Shown here: piece after piece, positions 1 to 6,083 of the stretch
How the letters are laid out: every line of letters starts with the position of its first letter
How positions within the stretch are numbered: the stretch's first letter is position 1
NCBI GenBank assembly: GCA_011049955.1
Contig: DRGV01000014.1
Location: 1 to 17,846 of the forward strand
Reading direction: 5' to 3'
Length of the DNA stretch: 17,846 bases
From: a bacterium
Lineage (GTDB): Bacteria > UBP18 > UBA7526
Made by a program: the position numbers and the translations under genes
The notes under the pieces: generated by a model
What the model saw: only the letters and a program-made list of their open reading frames with translations
Told to the model about the DNA's origin: nothing
Database searches by the model: none

Positions 1-144
1 AGCGAAGCGCGCTGTTATCTGTCGTCAGACAGAAACAGGGCAAGCGAAGCGCGCTGTTATCTGTCGTCAGACAGAAACAGGGCAAGCGAAGCGCGCTGTT
101 ATCTGTCGTCAGACAGAAACAGGGCAAGCGAAGCGCGCTGTTAT
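1..144. repeat. 42-bp tandem array with alternating hairpins
   Basis: Three full 42-bp units (1-42, 43-84, 85-126) and an 18-bp partial unit (127-144) are nearly perfect direct copies. The array probably continues upstream of the window. Each unit holds a core GGCAAGCGAAGCGCG and an 11-bp imperfect hairpin: CTGTT, a bulged A, TCTGTC, loop GTCA, then GACAGA and AACAG. The AACAG and CTGTT segments can also pair with each other across the core (for example 34-38 with 54-58), so each segment has two possible partners. There are no unique spacers, so this is not a CRISPR array. The core recurs singly at 6225-6237, 8517-8529 and 12640-12652. Confidence 0.9.
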
Positions 145-391
145 TTTATCGTCTCGGATCCCGCCCTTTTCCGGAAAGGGCGGGGCAAATTCCGGCAACC
201 TCCGATATCCATCGGGGAGACCGGGCCAAATAGGCATCGGAATTTGAATAGCTACACGGATGGGCACAGATTAAAAGATACGGATTAGCACTGATTTCCG
301 TTGCTAAATCTGTGCTAATCAGTTTAGTCAATCCGTGCTAATCTGTGGATTGCCGAATGAAAGTGAGGCCTATCTTGATTGAGAGGGATAG
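145..391. other. gene-free leader with a GC hairpin and nested inverted repeat
   Basis: No convincing gene is present. A perfect 10-bp stem (160-169 with 175-184, CCCGCCCTTT / AAAGGGCGGG, 5-nt loop) follows the tandem array; it lacks a T-tract, so it is not an obvious terminator. A nested inverted repeat follows at 265-347. The last part, 348-377, contains GATTGCCGAA and AAGTGAGGCCTATCTTG. A related GATTGCCGAA/AAAGTGAGGC leader precedes the second gene (1633-1653), and the 17-mer recurs at 2977-2993. A purine-rich GAGAGGGA just before 392 is a usable ribosome binding site. Confidence 0.6.
265..347. repeat. nested inverted repeat of the CACAGATTA type
   Basis: The outer arms CACAGATTA (265-273) and TAATCTGTG (339-347) are complementary. 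The inner arms ACGGAT (280-285) and ATCCGT (331-336) also pair. Between them, 285-297 pairs with 306-318 at 12 of 13 positions around an 8-nt loop. It resembles the element at 3094-3182, which uses the same ACAGATTA / TAATCTGT vocabulary, so the two look like members of one dispersed family. Confidence 0.75.
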
Positions 392-1597
392 ATGATGACT
401 AATTTAAAAAGATTCGGTAGCTGGGTAGCATTTCTTTTCTATGCCGTAATTGCTTTAGAAGTGCTCATAATGATTACCCCGTTTACGGTATTTTTCTATT
501 CGCTATATGCGCCAATCTTAGATTTTCTCTATGGGCATCAAGCCACTGCCTGGCTGACAGGTTTCTTCTTTCCCCACTTAGCAGTAGCGGGTAATGGTTT
601 TCTAATATTTCTTTCTGCTTTAGGCCCACTCCTTTTCATTTTGGGTCTCTTATTCTTTTTAGTCTGTGCCCTACAGGTATATGGGGCAAAACTTTTCCGT
701 CGAGCAGTAGTTACCGGAGGGCTTTACCGGTTTATTCGCCATCCCCAATATTTGTTTTTGGGCATATCAGGGCTTGGGCTTTTACTCTTCTGGCCACGAT
801 TTATAATCTTAATTCTTTTGGTAAGTATGCTCTTTATATATTATTTTTTAGCCCGGGATGAAGAAAGGCGTATGAAGAAAACTTATCCTGAGGCCTATGC
901 ACAATATATTCAAAGCGTCCCCTATATGTTTCTCCCGGGAAATATAGGAGGGAAAATTTTTGCCCGATTCCCCTTTAGCAAGAGCCGCAGGAGTTTTAGT
1001 TTTATCCTACTTTATGTGGTTAGTTTAACAATTGCTGTTGGTTTGGCACTGGGATTAAGGGAATTCTCCAAATCTCAGATTGCTACCCTAAAAAGGAAAG
1101 ATATATTGGTTATATCTTTAGCTCCCAGGAGTAAAAAGGTAATTGGCCAGCTTCTGGATATTTCTATTAAGGATGATAGAGTTAAATGGCAGTTGGAGAA
1201 TAAAATAGAAAGAGGCGCAATAGTTACCTATCTATTGCCTTCTGATTATATGATGCAGGGACTCATAGCTGTATCCACTATGGAGCATGAGGAACATCAC
1301 GGTAAGGTATCCAAGAAAGGCGTAGGTTTTATGGTTCGCCATATATGGGATATGCTCACGCTTAAGCCTATGCGGCAGTTAAAGAAGTCAGACCCGGATG
1401 CAACCTGGCGGCTGATTTTTACGCGAGCACTTGCACCTGGTGGAAAAAGAGTAGATATAAGTGAGGCCATGAGTTTGAATGTTCGACGTGAGCCTGTATT
1501 CTTTGTGGATATAGACCCCATTAGTGAAAAGATGATCTTCTTAATGGAGACTAAACCAGAGCATCTCTGGGGCAATATACCATTACCTATATTTTAA
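392..1597 (+). CDS. ICMT/NnrU-family membrane methyltransferase with C-terminal extension
   Basis: Residues 10-40, 60-95 and 125-153 are strongly hydrophobic membrane segments. They frame the hallmark of the isoprenylcysteine carboxyl methyltransferase/PEMT-like family: GGLYRFIRHPQY around 109-120, then EERRMKKTYPEAYAQY at 157-172 and VPYMFLP. Family members methylate small or isoprenylated substrates with S-adenosylmethionine in the membrane; the substrate here cannot be read from sequence. The core usually ends near this point, but this protein continues with another membrane segment (about 203-221) and roughly 170 soluble residues that I do not recognise. Two ATGs lie in tandem at 392 and 395 behind a GAGAGGGA site; either may start. 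The next gene is a geranylgeranyl-reductase-like flavoprotein, which hints at isoprenoid or lipid tailoring (inference). Confidence 0.82.
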   Translation: MMTNLKRFGSWVAFLFYAVIALEVLIMITPFTVFFYSLYAPILDFLYGHQATAWLTGFFFPHLAVAGNGFLIFLSALGPLLFILGLLFFLVCALQVYGAKLFRRAVVTGGLYRFIRHPQYLFLGISGLGLLLFWPRFIILILLVSMLFIYYFLARDEERRMKKTYPEAYAQYIQSVPYMFLPGNIGGKIFARFPFSKSRRSFSFILLYVVSLTIAVGLALGLREFSKSQIATLKRKDILVISLAPRSKKVIGQLLDISIKDDRVKWQLENKIERGAIVTYLLPSDYMMQGLIAVSTMEHEEHHGKVSKKGVGFMVRHIWDMLTLKPMRQLKKSDPDATWRLIFTRALAPGGKRVDISEAMSLNVRREPVFFVDIDPISEKMIFLMETKPEHLWGNIPLPIF

Positions 1598-1663
1598 AGT
1601 ATGGGAATCTCAACCTTATACTTGATTACACCGATTGCCGAACAAAGTGAGGCTTAGTTTGAA

Positions 1664-2767
1664 ATGGAAAATTTTGACGCAATCATAGTTGGAGGAAGTT
1701 TTGCCGGACTCAGTGTAGCCAGTCGAATGAGAGGCAATATCCTCCTGATAGATAAAAAGAAAATTGGCACCAATCAGACTTCAGCTTGCTGTACCATTTT
1801 AAGTGTGATTAAGAATCTTGGATGCCAGGACTCCATCCTTCAGGAGTTAGATACTATTATTCTGCATACGGACTGGGGTGATTTGACATTTAAATTACCT
1901 ATACCATTTTGTACTTTTGACTATCAAAAGCTCTCTCAAGGAATGGCTAAAAAGATCGATGCTAAGATAATAAAGGCCCAGGTGCTTGGTCGAGAAGGCA
2001 AGCGAGTAATAACCGATAAAGGAAAATTTCAATCAGAATGTATAGTGGATGCCTCAGGCTGGAAGGCGCATCTTATAAAAGATAGGGATAAAGATTTTGT
2101 CAAAAAAAAATGTTTAAGTTTTGCCATTGAAACCACTCTGGATTATAAGGCAGAAAACCTGCATTTCTGGATAACCCCGGAATTAGTAAGAAAAGGGGTA
2201 GGCTGGCTATTTCCCTGCGGAGAAAGTTCAAGATTTGGAGTGGGCAGCTATGAAGGGGTTACAGATTTGAATAAAAAATTGGATCTATTTCTATCTAAGT
2301 TTGAGTTAAATATAGATTCTGTTCACCCCGTTAGAAGTAATCCGCCCCCTTCGGGGTCGGATGCCTCGTCCGGCAAAGAAAGACGGACGGGGACTTCTAA
2401 CGGGGTTCATGGTGGATTCTTCCCTCATCAGCTAAGGGAGCCGGTAATTGATGGAATTTTTCTGGTAGGAGATTCTGCCGGCCAGTGTATGGCTCTAAGT
2501 GGTGAAGGAATAAGAGAAGCAATACATTTTGGTCAGGTCTGTGGTGGACTTATACATAAAGTTATAGAAAGAAAGTTACCTTTAGAGCAGGCACAGAGAA
2601 TGTATAGAGACCATGTTTTAAAGTATAGAAAAGCCTTCAATATTATGTTAAAATTTCAAAGTATACTTATAAATCTTCCCAATTTCTGGTTAACTCAAGT
2701 GTTAAGATTGCTAAGTAAAGATATAATATTTCGGCCAGTAATGTTAAAGTATGAAACTATAATGTGA
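1664..2767 (+). CDS. geranylgeranyl reductase-like FAD-dependent oxidoreductase
   Basis: The N-terminus has a Rossmann FAD-binding site (VGGSFAGL, residues 9-16), an acidic strand end (ILLID), and VDASG in the middle. The segment GVGWLFPCGESSRFGVGSY near residue 176 matches the (Y/G)xWxFP...GxG substrate-site motif of geranylgeranyl reductases. GDSAGQ near 269 is the C-terminal FAD-phosphate motif. The family reduces isoprenoid double bonds in lipids, quinone side chains or chlorophyll precursors. At 367 residues it has normal length, although about 28 residues (221-248) are encoded by an inserted palindromic element (2325-2406) that keeps the frame. The ribosome binding site is weak (GTGAGG, 11 nt upstream) and lies in a leader shared with the preceding gene. 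A related FAD monooxygenase cannot be excluded. Confidence 0.85.
   Translation: MENFDAIIVGGSFAGLSVASRMRGNILLIDKKKIGTNQTSACCTILSVIKNLGCQDSILQELDTIILHTDWGDLTFKLPIPFCTFDYQKLSQGMAKKIDAKIIKAQVLGREGKRVITDKGKFQSECIVDASGWKAHLIKDRDKDFVKKKCLSFAIETTLDYKAENLHFWITPELVRKGVGWLFPCGESSRFGVGSYEGVTDLNKKLDLFLSKFELNIDSVHPVRSNPPPSGSDASSGKERRTGTSNGVHGGFFPHQLREPVIDGIFLVGDSAGQCMALSGEGIREAIHFGQVCGGLIHKVIERKLPLEQAQRMYRDHVLKYRKAFNIMLKFQSILINLPNFWLTQVLRLLSKDIIFRPVMLKYETIM
2325..2406. repeat. MITE-like element, copy 1, inside the FAD oxidoreductase gene
   Basis: Perfect 14-bp terminal inverted repeats ACCCCGTTAGAAGT (2325-2338) and its complement (2393-2406) enclose two further hairpins. One is CCG-C-CCCC, loop TTC, GGGG-T-CGG (2342-2360); the other is CGTCCG (2367-2372) pairing with CGGACG (2384-2389). 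The element is translated in frame as a Pro/Ser/Gly/Arg-rich segment between two conserved regions of the enzyme. Copies with the same termini lie at 5112-5194 and 5914-5998. Confidence 0.85.
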
Positions 2768-2788
2768 ATTGAAGGAGGTGAATGGGGC

Positions 2789-2860
2789 ATGAAAGTAAGA
2801 TTTATGATTCCCAGAGTGGCCCATTGTGGCGAAGGGCACTGTTTTGCTGTATCGGAATAG
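2789..2860 (+). CDS. possible 23-residue peptide (unknown)
   Basis: A strong ribosome binding site (GGAGGTG, 2772-2778) sits 10 nt before ATG 2789. The frame codes for 23 residues, including IPRVAHCGEGHCF with cysteines at 13 and 18. Its TAG stop lies in the hairpin 2845-2876. It could be a genuine small protein, or the 5' remnant of a longer gene cut by repeat insertion. I recognise no family. Confidence 0.25.
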   Translation: MKVRFMIPRVAHCGEGHCFAVSE

Positions 2861-2876
2861 AAATTCCGATACAGCA
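2845..2876. repeat. 14-bp perfect hairpin
   Basis: TGCTGTATCGGAAT (2845-2858) pairs perfectly with 2863-2876 around the loop AGAA. No T-tract follows, so it is better seen as a palindromic repeat than as a terminator. Confidence 0.85.
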
Positions 2877-2940
2877 CTGGAGAGGTCTGGAGGGGTGACA
2901 GCGGAAAAATGTGACGAAAAGGAGCATTTTGAAGCACCAG

Positions 2941-3028
2941 AGGGGCGTTAGCCCCTATGGAAGATAGGACCGAGCGAAGTGAGGCCTATCTTGGTCCGGG
3001 GTATGACCCCTGCCTGCCGGCAGGCAGG
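2941..3028. repeat. cluster of short palindromes
   Basis: AGGGGC-GTTA-GCCCCT (2941-2956) is followed by a GAGCGAAGTGAGG unit in which AGATAGG (2962-2968) can pair with CCTATCT (2985-2991), or alternatively GGACC with GGTCC. A 20-bp perfect palindrome with half-site CCTGCCTGCC follows at 3009-3028. The 17 bases 2977-2993 are identical to 361-377 upstream of the first gene. Confidence 0.75.
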
Positions 3029-3093
3029 TAAAACTGCCCCAGGAATAGTCAAAAAGAGGTCGCTGAAGAACTCCTTGAAACTATATCAGCGTC

Positions 3094-3182
3094 CTCTGAT
3101 TACACAGATTACTTAAGATTACACAGATTTTGTCGTCGAAGTTTTAATCTGTGTAATCTGCTTTTTAATCTTTTAATCAGAG
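3094..3182. repeat. nested inverted repeat of the ACAGATTA type
   Basis: The outer arms CTCTGATTA (3094-3102) and TAATCAGAG (3174-3182) enclose a perfect 14-bp inner stem: AGATTACACAGATT (3116-3129) with its complement (3146-3159), loop 16 nt. It shares motifs with 265-347. Confidence 0.8.
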
Positions 3183-3215
3183 ATTTCTCATATTTTGGAC
3201 TTTTTCAGAAATCTC
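3180..3215. repeat. 9-bp inverted repeat upstream of lgt
   Basis: GAGATTTCT (3180-3188) pairs with AGAAATCTC (3207-3215) across an 18-nt AT-rich loop. It ends 16 nt before the lgt ribosome binding site. It could affect lgt translation or simply be another repeat copy; the sequence does not decide. Confidence 0.55.
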
Positions 3216-3242
3216 AAAAAGTGGTAAGTTAAGGAGGAAAAT

Positions 3243-4010
3243 ATGTATCCGGTACTTTTTAAAATAGGTCATATAGCTATTCATTCCTACGGGGTGCTGA
3301 TTGCTACTGCTTTTTTGGTTGGACTCTGGATAGCTAATAATGAAGCCAAACGAAAAGGTATAGACTCTAAATTAGTATCCGACTTTGCCATATATGCTAT
3401 AATCTTTGGTATGCTCGGTGCCCGTTTAGGATATGTTTTCTTTTTCGACTTCGCTTACTTTATTAGCCGCCCCTTGCAGATTCTTGCTATTTGGCAGGGA
3501 GGCCTGGTATTGTATGGTGGTATAGTGGGAGGGCTTTTAGCAGGAATTTGGTTTATCAAAAGGCGTAGATTGAATTTTTGGAAATTTGCCGACACCTTTG
3601 CGCCGGCACTTATCCTCGGGCAGGCTATTGGCAGAATAGGTTGCTTCTTAAGCGGTGATGGTTATGGATTGCCCACCGGTCTCCCCTGGGGCGTGAGGTT
3701 TCCCGAAGGCAGTTTAGCCAGTCTTCGCTTTGGCCAGGTAGCAGTCCATCCTACGCAGATTTATGAGTCGCTATTAAACCTGGTAATATTTGCGTTTCTT
3801 TGGAGAATGCGAAAAAGAAAAACCTTTGATGGCTTTCTCTTTTTACTTTACCTGATTTTATATTCTACGATAAGGTTCTTTATAGAATTCCTTAGAGCGG
3901 ATAGCCTGTATATCGCGGGCGGTCCTGTTCGCAGCGCTCAGCTGATAAGCGTAGCCATTATTGCTTTCTCCTTCTTGTTTATGCCTTATTTGAAGAGGAG
4001 ATTTAGATGA
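3243..4010 (+). CDS. lgt: prolipoprotein diacylglyceryl transferase
   Basis: Lgt moves a diacylglyceryl group from phosphatidylglycerol to the lipobox cysteine of prolipoproteins in the inner membrane. The 255-residue protein has the usual seven or so membrane segments, HSYGVLI at 14-20, the signature-region arginine in GRIGCFLSGDGYG (129-142), HPTQIYES (169-176) and the C-terminal RFFIEFLR (211-218). In the signature the position that is Asn in E. coli is Cys134, the acidic residue is Asp139, and the E. coli His103 position is Tyr91 (YGG); from memory such variants are widespread outside Enterobacteria. ATG 3243 has a good AAGGAGG site. The stop overlaps the start of the next gene (ATGA), so the two are translationally coupled. 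At least one plausible client in the window is the lipoprotein at 11610. Confidence 0.97.
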   Translation: MYPVLFKIGHIAIHSYGVLIATAFLVGLWIANNEAKRKGIDSKLVSDFAIYAIIFGMLGARLGYVFFFDFAYFISRPLQILAIWQGGLVLYGGIVGGLLAGIWFIKRRRLNFWKFADTFAPALILGQAIGRIGCFLSGDGYGLPTGLPWGVRFPEGSLASLRFGQVAVHPTQIYESLLNLVIFAFLWRMRKRKTFDGFLFLLYLILYSTIRFFIEFLRADSLYIAGGPVRSAQLISVAIIAFSFLFMPYLKRRFR

Positions 4011-5086
4011 AAAAAAGCATTTTACCCCGCACCAAGATCCTGGTGTGGAGTTTAGTTTTAGTCATATCGAGTCTTTTTTTATTATCGGGGAGCAAAGTTT
4101 ATTCCTCTGAATTAAAGGCGGAAAAAGAATTAAATGAGATTTACTCCAAAATTCTCTGTGTCGGCTGCGGAGAAAAAAAGTTCATAGATCATTCCAAAGA
4201 TTGTCCCGTAGCCCAGGATTTAAGAAGTAGGGTAAGGTCTCTGGTTGAGAAGGGCTTTGATAAGGAGACCATAGTCTGGAACTTTAACGGGGGCAATATA
4301 GCGTTTATCTATCAACTCCCGGCAGAAGTCATTCGTGAACTGAGTTGTCCCTGCGCCTGTAATGAGAAAATCTGGGTCTGCCTGGCAAGCGAGAATAGGT
4401 ATAGCTGTCCGGTTATTGAAACCGTTGTTAAAGATATAAGAGAGTTAGAAGAGCAAGGTAAATCCAATGGTAAAATAATTAAAGTGCTTAAAAGTAGCCG
4501 ATATCAAGAGAGGTATAGCTTAATAATTGAATCCGCCATTAAAATGGCTCACCAACTGCGGAGTTATGATATCTCGGATATCCCAGATTTTGTTTTAGAT
4601 AATGCCAAATGCAGTTGTGAATGCACTGAATCCATTCGCACCTGTATAGAGAAGATGCCCTGGTGCAAGAGGATTGGGTCAATGATTTCTATGGCCAAGT
4701 TATATTTGCATGTTATGAAACTTAGTCCCCAGGATGTGGTCTTTGCCCTGCATGCTCCTTGTGGTAAGATGTGTGGAAAAAGGATAGAGGGAAAATACTT
4801 AGGGGAGAATTGTTCCATTTGTCAGAGGCCAGTCCTGGATAAGGCTTATTATGTAGAAGTAGATGGTAAAAAAGAAGTTTTTTGCTGCCAGAGCTGTTAC
4901 GAGATGGGAACCCCTTTACCCCAGGCTATCTTAGATAATGTCAAATGTAAGGTCTGCCCTTGCAAAAAGACATTGCGTGAGTGTAATAAGATGTACTGCC
5001 CCCTGCTCTCAGTGGAAAAAAGACTTATCAAGACCTGGCTTCTCCAGGGTATGACTCAAAATGAAGTCATAAGGAAACTAAAGTAA
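4007..5086 (+). CDS. exported Cys-rich protein with four CcmH-like repeats and a zinc-ribbon-like insert
   Basis: Residues 11-33 form a signal peptide or membrane anchor, followed by a probably periplasmic region with 25 cysteines. Segment 51-93 (CVGCGEKK...CPVAQDLRSRVRSLVEKGFDKETI) resembles the thioredox domain of CcmH/CycL, which acts on apocytochrome c. Three more segments repeat the same plan (three close Cys, a further Cys after 6, another Cys usually followed by Pro, then a helix pair): 114-162, 202-249 and 314-358. Between the last two, CSIC (269-272) and FCCQSCYEMG (292-301) look like a YHS/TRASH-type metal site. No other cytochrome c maturation gene is in the window, so a role in cytochrome assembly is unproven; metal binding or thiol exchange fits equally well. 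The start overlaps the lgt stop by 4 nt. Confidence 0.75.
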   Translation: MKKSILPRTKILVWSLVLVISSLFLLSGSKVYSSELKAEKELNEIYSKILCVGCGEKKFIDHSKDCPVAQDLRSRVRSLVEKGFDKETIVWNFNGGNIAFIYQLPAEVIRELSCPCACNEKIWVCLASENRYSCPVIETVVKDIRELEEQGKSNGKIIKVLKSSRYQERYSLIIESAIKMAHQLRSYDISDIPDFVLDNAKCSCECTESIRTCIEKMPWCKRIGSMISMAKLYLHVMKLSPQDVVFALHAPCGKMCGKRIEGKYLGENCSICQRPVLDKAYYVEVDGKKEVFCCQSCYEMGTPLPQAILDNVKCKVCPCKKTLRECNKMYCPLLSVEKRLIKTWLLQGMTQNEVIRKLK

Positions 5087-5111
5087 AATGCTCAAGAAAA
5101 GTTTTATATTT

Positions 5112-5194
5112 ACCCCGTTAGAAATTAAAAATGCGACGGGGCAACAGCTAATAGAATATGACTATGTATAGAAAACGGAAATTTCTAACGGGGT
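5112..5194. repeat. MITE-like element, copy 2, spanning the start of the SagB-type gene
   Basis: Perfect 15-bp inverted repeats ACCCCGTTAGAAATT (5112-5126) and its complement (5180-5194) delimit an 83-bp element. The start codon of the next gene and its first dozen codons lie inside the element; the right arm encodes KFLTG of the signal peptide. Termini match the copies at 2325-2406 and 5914-5998. Confidence 0.85.
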
Positions 5195-5898
5195 TGGCCT
5201 TCATTATTAGCTTTGGGGTATTAGTGAATTTATCGGTTTACGCTGAGCCTTTAAAAAAGGTAATTCAGTTGGAACCTGCTGTGAAGGTAGACCAGATAAA
5301 AGAAGATAATATTGTTTTACCCAAACCGCGACTTAAGAGTAATCTTTCTATAGAAGAGGCCATAGCGCGTCGTCGTTCCCGACGTCTCTATAAAAAAGAA
5401 CCTATTACATTAAAAGAGCTTTCTCAAATTCTCTGGGCAGCTCAGGGGATAACTGGCCAGGTGGGCGGCTTTAAACTTAGAACCGCTCCTTCTGCAGGAG
5501 CTCTCTATCCCATAGAACTTTATGTTCTCTTACCCAAAGGAGTTTATCATTACCTTCCCGAAGAGCATAAATTGGAAAAGATTAAAGGTGGCGACTTACG
5601 TTCAGATCTGGCTGAAGCTGCACTTGGTCAGCAGTGGATCAGGGAGGCCTCTTGTAATATAATAATTACCGCTGTCTATGAGAGAACCATGGCAAAATAT
5701 GGTAAAAGGGGTATCAAATATGCCATATTAGAGGCCGGGCATGTTTCAGAAAATATATATCTTCAGGCAGAGTCCTTAGGATTAGGGACAGTAAATATTG
5801 GCGCCTTTGGGGATGTACAGGTACAAAAGGTATTAGGCATACCTAAGGATAATCGCCCACTTTATATAATGCCCCTGGGTTATCCTTTACACCGCTAA
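5158..5898 (+). CDS. exported SagB/ThcOx-type nitroreductase
   Basis: Residues 1-29 are a signal peptide (RKRK, a hydrophobic stretch, SVYA before the likely cut). The mature part is a flavin-dependent nitroreductase fold of the SagB/ThcOx type: RRRSRRLYKK at 71-80 for FMN phosphate, TAPSAGALYPIELYVL at 109-124, and EAGHVSENIYLQAESLGLGTV at 192-212. SagB proteins oxidise azoline rings in RiPP pathways, but many free-standing relatives have no known substrate. No YcaO cyclase or precursor-peptide cluster is present, so a RiPP role is not supported. There is no clear ribosome binding site before 5158 or the alternative ATG 5164; both starts lie inside a MITE-like element. A second copy lies 15 nt past the stop, so the gene is bracketed. 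Confidence 0.88.
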   Translation: MTMYRKRKFLTGLAFIISFGVLVNLSVYAEPLKKVIQLEPAVKVDQIKEDNIVLPKPRLKSNLSIEEAIARRRSRRLYKKEPITLKELSQILWAAQGITGQVGGFKLRTAPSAGALYPIELYVLLPKGVYHYLPEEHKLEKIKGGDLRSDLAEAALGQQWIREASCNIIITAVYERTMAKYGKRGIKYAILEAGHVSENIYLQAESLGLGTVNIGAFGDVQVQKVLGIPKDNRPLYIMPLGYPLHR

Positions 5899-5913
5899 AA
5901 TCCCCCGATACTT

Positions 5914-5998
5914 ACCCCGTTGATAATTTCTATATCTACGGGCTTCATTAGAGGCTTCCCGCACCTTTATAAAAGTGCGGGATTATTTCTAACGGGGT
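5914..5998. repeat. MITE-like element, copy 3, with possible terminator hairpin
   Basis: ACCCCGTT (5914-5921) and AACGGGGT (5991-5998) are perfect inverted ends; the bases inside them have diverged. Within lies a GC-rich stem, TCCCGCAC (5957-5964) with GTGCGGGA (5975-5982), followed by TTATTTCT. This hairpin could stop transcription of the SagB-type gene, which ends at 5898. The rest of the interval to 6083 shows nothing else clear. Confidence 0.75.
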
Positions 5999-6083
5999 TT
6001 ATAGAAAAAGCCCTCTTGGTGAGTAAATTGTTGATCCAGCATAACTGTTAGTAACCAGTATAATTTTTAAAGTGAGTAGGTTA

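Larger units (their letters stand above)
2768..3242. other. 475-bp intergenic region packed with palindromes
   Basis: Apart from one very short open frame (2789-2860), nothing here looks coding. The stretch holds in order a 14-bp hairpin (2845-2876), AGGGGC/GCCCCT (2941-2956), a GAGCGAAGTGAGG unit, a 20-bp perfect palindrome (3009-3028), a nested inverted repeat (3094-3182) and a 9-bp stem (3180-3188 with 3207-3215). The lgt ribosome binding site AAGGAGG is at 3231-3237. Several separate repeat insertions into one permissive site is the simplest reading. Confidence 0.7.

Noticed and set aside
1..144. CRISPR array
   Set aside because: Units are contiguous 42-bp direct copies with no unique spacers, and no cas genes are present.
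160..184. Intrinsic terminator
   Set aside because: The 10-bp GC stem is good, but there is no T-tract on the plus strand and no upstream gene is visible.
146..331. A 61-residue open frame on the minus strand
   Set aside because: It lies entirely in hairpin and repeat DNA and has no ribosome binding site or recognisable protein features.
475..484. Fourth copy of the ACCCCGTT MITE terminus, in the methyltransferase gene
   Set aside because: The sequence ACCCCGTTTA has no matching inverted partner nearby and encodes normal residues.
2789..5898. RiPP cluster: short Cys peptide plus SagB-type enzyme
   Set aside because: They are about 2.3 kb apart with lgt between, there is no YcaO cyclase, and the SagB-type protein is exported.
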